Origin: Rhizobiaceae bacterium | GTDB taxonomy: Bacteria > Pseudomonadota > Alphaproteobacteria > Rhizobiales > Rhizobiaceae | Direction: 5' to 3' | Length of the DNA: 35,620 nucleotides | Assembly: GCA_016763155.1 (NCBI GenBank) | Contig: JAESUH010000065.1 | Span: forward strand, 1 to 35,620 | Shown here: one piece after another, positions 25,682 to 31,666 of the stretch | Position numbering within the stretch: position 1 is the first letter of the stretch | How the letters are laid out: every line of letters begins with the position of its first letter | Made by a program: the position numbers and the translations under genes | Notes under the pieces: generated by a model | Databases searched by the model: none | Seen by the model: the letters and a program-made list of their open reading frames with translations, nothing else | Told to the model about the DNA's origin: nothing

Positions 25682-26185
25682 ATGCGACACCTAATTTGGC
25701 TTTCAGCCTTGCTGTTTTCTTTTCCGCTGCTTCTATCATCTGCCCTTGCCAGTCAGTGGGACACTCAAACGGGCAAAGACCGCAACGGCAAAGCGTATGT
25801 CAGCTTATCCCTTGAACAGCACGGGTTTTATTTCGCACTCAGTTGCAAAGGAAAGCAGAAAAAGCATGATCTACAAATGGTGTTGGTCAGTGATTCTTTT
25901 CCAAACCTCTATTCTGTAGATGATGCGGAAGCCAAACTCACCTTCCGTTTTAATTTGCCCCACGGCGCAACTTACAATGCCTCAATGAAGGCGTGGTATT
26001 ACGCAGGGGACAAAGCTTGGACCGGGCCATTCTCCGTGGATAGCGGCACTTTGACCTTTTTCGCCGATGCCAAAAGCCTGACTTTGCTAAACCCTGAAGG
26101 CAACGAAGTCGCGACCTTCACAATGAAGGGCTCATCCACCGCCGCGAAGGCTGTGCGACGCATATGCATGAGTGACCTTAGATAG
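25682..26185 (+). CDS. Exported protein of unknown function, 167 residues
   Basis: The signal peptide covers about 1-24 (ends SALASQWD). The mature chain is predicted beta-rich (RNGKAYVSLSLEQHGFYFALSC, MKAWYYAGDKAWTGPFSVD, TLTFFADAKSLTLL) and has two cysteines in the mature part. I do not recognise the family; it faintly recalls small invasion-associated-type beta-sandwich proteins. It follows the glycan-binding gene by 59 bases in the same direction and may be co-transcribed. Confidence 0.75.
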   Translation: MRHLIWLSALLFSFPLLLSSALASQWDTQTGKDRNGKAYVSLSLEQHGFYFALSCKGKQKKHDLQMVLVSDSFPNLYSVDDAEAKLTFRFNLPHGATYNASMKAWYYAGDKAWTGPFSVDSGTLTFFADAKSLTLLNPEGNEVATFTMKGSSTAAKAVRRICMSDLR

Positions 26186-26339
26186 TATTTGGTTGAGCTT
26201 GTTGGATGCTGTTACACGAACCAATTGCCTACAAATCCATATGAATCGCGCAAGAAAGGTGGATGATGGTTTGCAGGTGTCCATATTTCCTCTCCGAGCT
26301 GTTTGACACTGCCCCACATGCCAACAGAATATCCAGCAC

Positions 26340-26600
26340 TTGGTGGCAATGGCTACGGCAATCAGGGAGCTGGAACGGGTACTGTTAGCCAGTAGGTTGC
26401 AACATGTGGCGCATCCAATTCTCAGATGGCATTTTGACAATATCGTGGTTGAGATCGATAAGGCCGGAAACAAATCATTCCACAAAGAGAAATCAACCGA
26501 CCGGATTGACGGGGCCGTTGCCTGTGCAATGGCGGTTGGTCGCGTCTATCATGGTGAGGGTGACACGCGGTCTTGGTGGGGTTTGAGGATTGAGGCAATT
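26340..26600 (+). pseudogene. Remnant of a phage large terminase C-terminus
   Basis: Residues from 26340 read VAMATAIRELERVLLASRLQ, then HPILRWHFDNIVVEIDKAGN, then KEKSTDRIDGAVACAMAVGR, ending near 26549. This matches the C-terminal part of HK97-type TerL proteins (RHGGNPVLRW..NV, KSTERIDGIVAL-like). The rest of TerL and all neighbouring head genes are absent: a stop lies upstream at 26304-26306 in the same frame. The scrap is therefore a relic of an older prophage, now next to an abortive-infection-like gene. Confidence 0.75.
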
Positions 26601-26617
26601 CGCGAAACAGTCCGCAC

Positions 26618-27502
26618 TCAAAGTTTTATTCGGCCTCCAAACGATGATGGCTCATATTTATTTCTTAGATTTTTGTCATTTAAGCACTCAAAATCAACAT
26701 TTTTAAGAAGACCGTACTCTTCTACCAATGGCTTAAATTTTGCCGCTCCATTTAATGAAAGGCAATTGTAGAACAAGAGAGACGTTTCTGGGTCGGACAA
26801 CTGTGCTCTCAAGATATTAGTATAGAACTTTTTATTTCCTACATCGGAATTGTTCACAAATTTCACAATATTATAAATGGTCCGAAAATAATGCCCTAAC
26901 TCATGCCCGTTTTTTTCCCAAAATTTCTCATACGATTTCTCAAATTTTTTATCTCCAAGCATCATAACTGCCTGCGTCTTATATAGACCTCGAAACCTCT
27001 TCAAGAAAACTGGAAAAACATCCTTCCCGCTAGTTGTTATGGGGGGAGCATCAGGACTTATCCGCCTTTGCATATCAATTTGAGAAACTCCGGTTGTAAG
27101 CAACTCCAACAAATGAAAGAAAGTAGCTTCGAAAGCCTGCTTCTCAAGTTGTTTGTTTTGATCTAAGATGTGCTGGTTTTGTGCTCTGGCCGTTTCATTT
27201 GTTTTAATGAGTTCCTCTCGTTGTAATTGCAACTCATGCTTCTGCATCAGAACAGTAATTATTATCCACAAAAAGGCTAAGGCCCCGGCCAAGCCAGCAA
27301 ATGTGTCTCCCATTTCATTTGGAGGAGATTCCAAGAACCAACCCAAGTTGTTTTGGCAAATATATACGTTGGCAATAGTTTGGCAATTTTCTTGATATGC
27401 CAGATAACCACAAAACAGCAAAAACCCGATGGTTAAAAAAACACCAATATAAAAAGGGGCTGAATTGCCATCGTCTGGTTTTTTCTTTTTCGATTCTTTC
27501 AT
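26618..27502 (-). CDS. Putative phage abortive infection protein (PutAbiC-like), membrane-anchored
   Basis: 294 residues from ATG 27502; an upstream TTG at 27556 would add 18, and neither start has a clear ribosome site. Two membrane spans (about 17-36, YIGVFLTIGFLLFCGYLA, and 68-87, GLAGALAFLWIIITVLM) are followed by a coiled coil (about 88-125). A soluble domain then shows FEATFFHLLEL, GHYFRTIYNIVKFV and FYTNILRAQLSDPETSLLFYNCLS. That last set is the signature I know from the putative phage abortive infection family. Members are thought to protect cells by stopping growth after infection; the mechanism is not shown here. The gene is clearly more AT-rich than its neighbours, which suggests transfer. 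Confidence 0.7.
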   Translation of the reverse strand: MKESKKKKPDDGNSAPFYIGVFLTIGFLLFCGYLAYQENCQTIANVYICQNNLGWFLESPPNEMGDTFAGLAGALAFLWIIITVLMQKHELQLQREELIKTNETARAQNQHILDQNKQLEKQAFEATFFHLLELLTTGVSQIDMQRRISPDAPPITTSGKDVFPVFLKRFRGLYKTQAVMMLGDKKFEKSYEKFWEKNGHELGHYFRTIYNIVKFVNNSDVGNKKFYTNILRAQLSDPETSLLFYNCLSLNGAAKFKPLVEEYGLLKNVDFECLNDKNLRNKYEPSSFGGRIKL

Positions 27503-27620
27503 GCCAAATATTGGCACAATTACAACCAGTGAACAAATATGCCTAATAGGGCTCAAATAGTGAATTTAGGCGCTGTTAATTCAGAACCCAAATGGAACCC
27601 CAATGTTGTCTGACACACAT

Positions 27621-27660
27621 AACTGGAATAACCGGGAATAGGTGGGAACAAGTGGGATTG
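27621..27660. repeat. Four 10-bp phased GGGAATA-type repeats
   Basis: Four consecutive decamers end in GGAATA, GGGAATA, GGGAACA and GGGATTG at exactly 10-base steps. Out of register by one unit, GGAATA recurs at 27675-27680 and GGAATTT at 27694-27700, still on the same phase. Ten-base spacing puts all copies on one face of the helix. They lie upstream of the abortive-infection gene and near the expected prophage end. Confidence 0.6.
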
Positions 27661-27905
27661 TGCGAAAAGAGTAAGGAATATAAAGGCTTGTGAGGAATTT
27701 TTGACTTTTTTGTGAGTGATAAGTTTGACAGGCAAGTTTAGAGTGAATGCACAATTTTTAGAATTTTGCGGGAAGTGTGCATTAGGTTCAAATTGCTCTC
27801 AAATTGGATTTTAAAGCATTTTGGGAAAACCGGCAACGTTTTGAAACAACACAGTAAAATCATTTGAGCCGAATTGAGAATTGTCATTAAATCGGTTGGC
27901 AAGAT

Positions 27906-27962
27906 GGGGCTAAATTCCAAAATCAAGATGCGCCTTTGGAACATCTTGATGTGCAGAGCCCC
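27906..27962 (-). terminator. Nested inverted repeat downstream of the repressor gene
   Basis: Inner arms ATCAAGATG (27922-27930) and CATCTTGAT (27942-27950) pair perfectly over nine bases. Outer arms GGGGCT (27906-27911) and AGCCCC (27957-27962) pair over six. On the minus strand the inner stem is followed by TTTT. This suits a terminator of the repressor transcript, about 100 bases after its stop. Confidence 0.5.
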
Positions 27963-28058
27963 AACCCAGATATAAAAACCATGAAAATCAACTAGTTAGC
28001 ACACGAAAAACACAATGGGCTCAAAATCATAACATTGATTTAAGTTGCGCCTACAAAC

Positions 28059-28793
28059 TCAATATGCGGATGGCCTAGTGTGTATGTGAGTTACTACGGA
28101 TATGCGCTCGACATCGTCAATGTGGACAGTTTCCCAAAAAAGCTCTTGCGATTGTTTGGCGTGGCTTGCTGCTGATAAGCTTTCCTTCAATGGCATATAG
28201 CCAATAATTTCATATGCGCCATGACCGATCATACCGAGCTTTTTGATTGTCAGTGAAATCTCCCCATCATCTCCCTTGCGTTCGACGCAAACGATATCAC
28301 CTATCAGCAATTCTGTGGCTGGCGAACAATAGCACAGATAGCCTTCGTAAATTCCGAAGGGCTGCATTGATTCCCCTTTTGAAATAACAGCAAAGGCGTC
28401 CGGGTCATTCTCGATTGATTTTGGAAGCTCTGCACGAAACTTTGAGCCATCCATTCGCGCCCAACCGTCCAGGCCGCAACTGGCCAAGCCGAGGACTGGT
28501 GCATTTTTGGCGTTACGGCGACCGGTGTCTTGGTGTTGATTATTGACGAACTGAACAGGTTTGGCCGGCTCATGCCCTTCGCCTGTCAAAAGCCAGTTTA
28601 GGTCAACGCCTGTTTTATTCCTCAAACGTAGAAGAAAATCTGTCGACGGTTCGCGATCCCCTCTGACGTAGTTTCCGATAGTCCCGACAGCCACGCCAAT
28701 CCTCTGCGCAAAGTCGCCCTGCTTCTCGCCGGGATACTGCAATGAAATCAAACGTTCGCCAATTCCAGGCGCTGTTTTCTTAGGTCTACCCAT
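28059..28793 (-). CDS. Phage repressor, XRE HTH plus LexA/S24 self-cleaving domain
   Basis: 244 residues. The N-terminal HTH spans about 10-72 (KQGDFAQRIGVAVGTIGNYVRGDREPS). The C-terminal S24 domain has the cleavage-site-like Cys106-Gly107 (LASCGLDG), the nucleophile Ser142 in KGESMQPFGIYEG, and the general-base lysine in LTIKKL (184-185). This is a lambda-cI/LexA-type repressor, unlike the Mu c protein, and it predicts RecA-stimulated induction after DNA damage. It is read leftward, divergent from the early genes, with a symmetrical operator in between. Confidence 0.92.
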   Translation of the reverse strand: MGRPKKTAPGIGERLISLQYPGEKQGDFAQRIGVAVGTIGNYVRGDREPSTDFLLRLRNKTGVDLNWLLTGEGHEPAKPVQFVNNQHQDTGRRNAKNAPVLGLASCGLDGWARMDGSKFRAELPKSIENDPDAFAVISKGESMQPFGIYEGYLCYCSPATELLIGDIVCVERKGDDGEISLTIKKLGMIGHGAYEIIGYMPLKESLSAASHAKQSQELFWETVHIDDVERISVVTHIHTRPSAY

Positions 28794-28803
28794 TATTAAA
28801 TCT

Positions 28804-28841
28804 ACAAACGGGGTTTACTATAAATCCCATTTGTGTATATT
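28804..28841 (+). promoter_or_regulatory. Symmetrical operator over the early rightward promoter
   Basis: ACAAACGGGGTTTA (from 28804) is mirrored by TAAATCCCATTTGT (to 28834); the two halves agree at all but two transition positions. Inside it begins a promoter-like pair TTTACT (28814-28819) and TATATT (28836-28841) with 16 bases between. A repressor bound to the operator would cover the promoter. It is only 11 bases upstream of the repressor start codon, so it can also serve autoregulation. Confidence 0.65.
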
Positions 28842-28916
28842 CTCCATGAACAAGGACTACACACACCGAATAAAGACGCTCTGCAAAAGCGCCTGTATCC
28901 GAAACGGAAGCGATCA

Positions 28917-29234
28917 ATGAACCCAAAGCGCGCAAAAGCCCTAATTAACGCAGCCCAGATTGTAAAAAACAAACTGGAGCAACGCGGCTACACACTTGCG
29001 GCGGTTGATCGCCAATTCAAATTACCTGTCGGGACAGCCGGAGATGCACTCCGCAATCCCAACAGGCGTGGGGAAGAGGCGATAGCTGCTGCTCTCGGTG
29101 TCCAGCCAGTATTACTATGGCCATTGCGCTATGAAGCGGTCACTGGTCAGCGGCTTTCGCCTCAACCTTCTCAAAATTATGAACGACCACCGACGATTCT
29201 GCAACGTCGAAAATTAGCAGGAGCGCAGACATGA
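28917..29234 (+). CDS. Ner-like winged-helix DNA-binding protein
   Basis: 105 residues from ATG 28917, chosen because a GGAAG site precedes it and the longer frame from 28833 has an unlikely N-terminus. The region LEQRGYTLAAVDRQFKLPVG, then GDALRNPNRRGEEAIAAALG and WPLRYEAVTG, is the Ner/Nlp family HTH. In Mu, Ner turns down the early and repressor promoters. It is the first early gene. Its stop overlaps the next start as ATGA. Confidence 0.88.
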   Translation: MNPKRAKALINAAQIVKNKLEQRGYTLAAVDRQFKLPVGTAGDALRNPNRRGEEAIAAALGVQPVLLWPLRYEAVTGQRLSPQPSQNYERPPTILQRRKLAGAQT

Positions 29235-29368
29235 AAAGTGTCAATGGCTTCCTACCTCGCAGACAAAATAGATTGCCCGAACATGACCGTCTTTTGATCG
29301 CTGGATTGCTGGTTCCTTTGTTGGTGGCAATGAATGCATTTCTCATTGTTTTTTTAGTTTGGAGTTGA
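29231..29368 (+). CDS. Small single-span membrane protein, 45 residues
   Basis: It reads MKSVNGFLPRRQNRLPEHDR, then a hydrophobic span LLIAGLLVPLLVAMNAFLIV to the end FLVWS. The positive N-terminus suggests an inside-in orientation with the span at about 21-42. The start overlaps the Ner-like stop by four bases. It is too short for usual gene calls but translationally coupled, which supports it. The role is unknown. Confidence 0.6.
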   Translation: MKSVNGFLPRRQNRLPEHDRLLIAGLLVPLLVAMNAFLIVFLVWS

Positions 29369-29373
29369 ACATC

Positions 29374-29844
29374 ATGAGTGAACAATACCCATTTCTTGCC
29401 TTGTCGAAAAAATACAATTCCAGCGAGGGGTTTTCATCTTTTGCTCCCGATGGAAATACTGAGCCGGAGGTTCCTCCCTCGACTGCTGGTCAATCGTCTT
29501 CGGCTCAGTACCTGCCTCTTGGCACTAGTGAGGTGCATGCGCTTTATGATGCGGCCCTGACAGGTGTCCAGGACAGTTTCAGCCACCTTTCAAAAGATGA
29601 CATCGCCTACCCGCCACACCAATGGCTTGATGCACGGCTGGCCCGACAAATTGCACTGCACATGATGAACGATCACTTCGGCATTCCACGCCGCAAGATT
29701 GTTCTTGAGTTGGAACGGTCGCGCACATCGGTTGCGCGAGCCATGCGGAAGGTAGGAGAGCGGATGGGAAGCATGGCTTTTGCCGATGCTTACGAGGTTA
29801 TGACCGAAGTCGCTGACAAAGCTTTGGAAGAGGATGGGGCATGA
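29374..29844 (+). CDS. DnaA domain-IV-like HTH protein
   Basis: 156 residues from ATG 29374 (GGAG site ten bases upstream). The N-terminal half (1-75) is Ser/Pro-rich and probably disordered. Residues about 86-130 (LDARLARQIALHMMNDHFGI, then PRRKIVLELERSRTSVARAM) follow the DnaA C-terminal DNA-binding domain, with the RTSVARAMRKV helix in place of DnaA's DHTTVIHAIRKI. It lacks the DnaA AAA+ part, so it would bind DNA without ATP-driven opening. Its stop overlaps the ParB-like start by four bases. Its place in a transposing phage is unusual. Confidence 0.7.
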   Translation: MSEQYPFLALSKKYNSSEGFSSFAPDGNTEPEVPPSTAGQSSSAQYLPLGTSEVHALYDAALTGVQDSFSHLSKDDIAYPPHQWLDARLARQIALHMMNDHFGIPRRKIVLELERSRTSVARAMRKVGERMGSMAFADAYEVMTEVADKALEEDGA

Positions 29845-30665
29845 GTACTTTTAAAGCTATCGAGATTTCTAACATTCACATTCCTAAACGATTGCGTGCT
29901 GTCGAAGAAGGTCACGCGGTTGCGATTATGAGTTCGATTTATGAGGTTGGTCTAATCGAACCCATTACAGTGCGCAGTACTCCCAATGCAAAAAATGGAG
30001 CGAAACCGTACACACTGATTACCGGTGCGCACAGATTACGCGCAGTTGAAATGATGGGTGAACCGAAAATTGAGACATTGGTTGTCACAGCCAATGCTGT
30101 TGACGCTCAATTAATGGAGATTGCAGAGAATGTTTTTCGCAACAATCTATCAGCTATGGACCTTGCAATTTTCATTCAGTCCTATCGCGACATTTGGGAA
30201 ACAAAATACAAAAAAATATCAGCAGGAAGGCCAGCAGATATTAATTCCGCCAACTTGTCGCAATTAATTTCAGAAGAACAAGAATTAGGGTTCTCCGCTC
30301 ATGTAGCAGACCGCCTCGGATTGTCGAAACGTTCCATTGAACGGTCCAACCAAATCGCCAAAAACCTACCCGTATCCCTGCGCGATAAACTGCGCGGCAC
30401 ACCAGCTGCTGACAATCAATCAGTTTTGCTGAAATTCGCCAAACTGGCCCCTGAAAAACGCACCAAAGCCGCTATGGCATACGACAAGGCCGAAGGTGAT
30501 ATCGCCAAGGTGTTTGATTATCTGGAGGATAGCAAAAAGGCCAAGCCTTCCAAGCAACAACAAATTCTTGACCGCCTGATTGATGGTTGGGGACGCGCTG
30601 ATAAAAAGACAATTACGGCATTCCTAAAACATGCAGGTCTCACAGCAGAAAAGGTCAGCAAATGA
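29841..30665 (+). CDS. ParB/Spo0J-like protein
   Basis: 274 residues. The N-terminal ParB domain shows LIEPITVRS, the Gly-Ala-His-Arg box (62-65, TGAHRLRAVEMMG, in place of the usual GERR) and ENVFRNNLSAMD, the ENxxRxxLxxxE box. A helical HTH-type middle follows (HVADRLGLSKRSIERSNQIAKNL). The tail is basic. ParB-family proteins bind CTP and load on DNA at a parS site, and some act as transcription or phage regulators. The start and stop both overlap neighbours by four bases, so it is fully part of the early operon. Confidence 0.85.
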   Translation: MSTFKAIEISNIHIPKRLRAVEEGHAVAIMSSIYEVGLIEPITVRSTPNAKNGAKPYTLITGAHRLRAVEMMGEPKIETLVVTANAVDAQLMEIAENVFRNNLSAMDLAIFIQSYRDIWETKYKKISAGRPADINSANLSQLISEEQELGFSAHVADRLGLSKRSIERSNQIAKNLPVSLRDKLRGTPAADNQSVLLKFAKLAPEKRTKAAMAYDKAEGDIAKVFDYLEDSKKAKPSKQQQILDRLIDGWGRADKKTITAFLKHAGLTAEKVSK

Positions 30666-30919
30666 CCCTCTGCCCTCACCCCGATTGTCATGAAGAATTG
30701 AGAGGCCGCAATGCGTTTCTTTGCCCTAATCATTTTTTCATTCTGCCATCACGTGAGGCCCAAACTCTTATTCGCTTAAAAGTAGCAGCAACCAGATCGC
30801 CGCACGGTGACATTCGCGAACATCTGGAAAGCCAGCTTGTCGGATATATCCAGATTGCAATCAGGCGCGCAATTGCCGCCAAAACACCCATTAATCAGCA
30901 GGAGAATTCATGTGTCTAG
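30662..30919 (+). CDS. Small Cys/His protein, possible zinc finger
   Basis: 85 residues. Cys4, Cys9 and His10, then Cys21 and His24 (CPHPDCHEEL ... LCPNHF) may bind one zinc. The rest is helical (REHLESQLVGYIQIAIRRAI). Start overlaps the ParB-like stop as ATGA. Family unknown; short Zn-binding proteins of this kind are common in phage early regions. Confidence 0.65.
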   Translation: MTLCPHPDCHEELRGRNAFLCPNHFFILPSREAQTLIRLKVAATRSPHGDIREHLESQLVGYIQIAIRRAIAAKTPINQQENSCV

Positions 30920-31373
30920 TATCTCCCATCCATTTCAAAATGATCTTTTTAATAAGCCAGTATTTGAGAGCCGCCAACGGGTTGAAAAACTTGATTTGGA
31001 CAGGTTCAGAAGCCGCATGAAACGCGGCATGTCTTTGGCTCTTACTGAATGCGATTTGGAGCGGCGCGAAGTCGCTAAAATCATAAGTGCAATGCCGGGT
31101 GCTGGCACCATGTCGAAAGCCATGCTGGATGCCTACACATCTGAGGCGAAATCAAACGACATTTCATTGGTTCGGTTCAAGGCGTTTATTCGGGCCACCG
31201 GAGCCATTCAACTATGGGATGAGGTGGTCAGTGATGAAGGTTTGATTGTGCTGCAAGGGGATGAAGCCAGACTGGCCGAGATTGCCCGTTTGCAGCAAGA
31301 AGCGAGAAAAATAGGCAAGGTACTGCGTGAGTTGCGCATGGTGCCTGTGGATATCAAGCGGGGGGCGGAATAG
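30912..31373 (+). CDS. Early-region protein of unknown function
   Basis: 153 residues from GTG 30912, chosen because a GGAG site (30900-30903) lies eight bases upstream. The longer frame from 30807 runs inside the previous gene. The chain is helical and charged, with a segment SRMKRGMSLALTECDLERRE, then VSLVRFKAF-like IRATGAIQLWDEVV and a coiled C-terminal helix RLQQEARKIGKVLRELRM. It resembles small unknown proteins of Mu-like phages but I cannot name it. It overlaps the gene before (8 bases) and after (1 base). Confidence 0.65.
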   Translation: MSSISHPFQNDLFNKPVFESRQRVEKLDLDRFRSRMKRGMSLALTECDLERREVAKIISAMPGAGTMSKAMLDAYTSEAKSNDISLVRFKAFIRATGAIQLWDEVVSDEGLIVLQGDEARLAEIARLQQEARKIGKVLRELRMVPVDIKRGAE

Positions 31374-31666
31374 TGATTGATGCAAAACCATATCGCCCAT
31401 CAAATGGTACGGAGGGTGATAGTTTTATAGCTTCTTGGTGTAGCCAATGCACTCGGTTTAATGTGAGTGAGCCTAATGAGGGCTGCGAAATTGAGTTGCG
31501 CGCATTGAACCATTCAATTGGCGAACAGGAATACCCGGTCGAATGGTGCTATTTTGACGGTATCCCTGTTTGCACGGCTTACCGTCACACTGCTGATGAT
31601 TTGAAAACATACATCCCACGCTGTGCAGGCACTGCCGATATGTTTGAAGATCGGGACAGCAAATAA
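31373..31666 (+). CDS. Cys-rich small phage protein
   Basis: 97 residues from a GTG that shares its first base with the previous stop (TAGTG). Six cysteines (23, 26, 38, 59, 67, 84) with a CSQC pair and EWCYFDGIPVCTAY, a pattern I know from small unknown phage proteins thought to bind a metal. Stop and transposase start share a base (TAATG). Function unknown. Confidence 0.7.
   Translation: MIDAKPYRPSNGTEGDSFIASWCSQCTRFNVSEPNEGCEIELRALNHSIGEQEYPVEWCYFDGIPVCTAYRHTADDLKTYIPRCAGTADMFEDRDSK

Larger units (their letters stand above)
27557..28058. other. AT-rich non-coding region, expected site of the prophage left end
   Basis: No gene in about 500 bases. Mu-like phages end with TG and carry repeated transposase sites with a YRCGAAAA core. 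Two such cores are visible: TGCGAAAAG at 27661-27669 (a TG lies 20 bases upstream at 27643) and ACACGAAAAAC at 28001-28011 (a TG lies 22 bases upstream at 27982). Two TCAAATTG copies (27788-27795, 27799-27806) are 11 bases apart. The exact end cannot be fixed without the right end. Confidence 0.4.

Noticed and set aside
27557..28058. CRISPR array from short repeats
   Set aside because: Repeats are 8-10 bases, without regular spacers of 30-40 bases.
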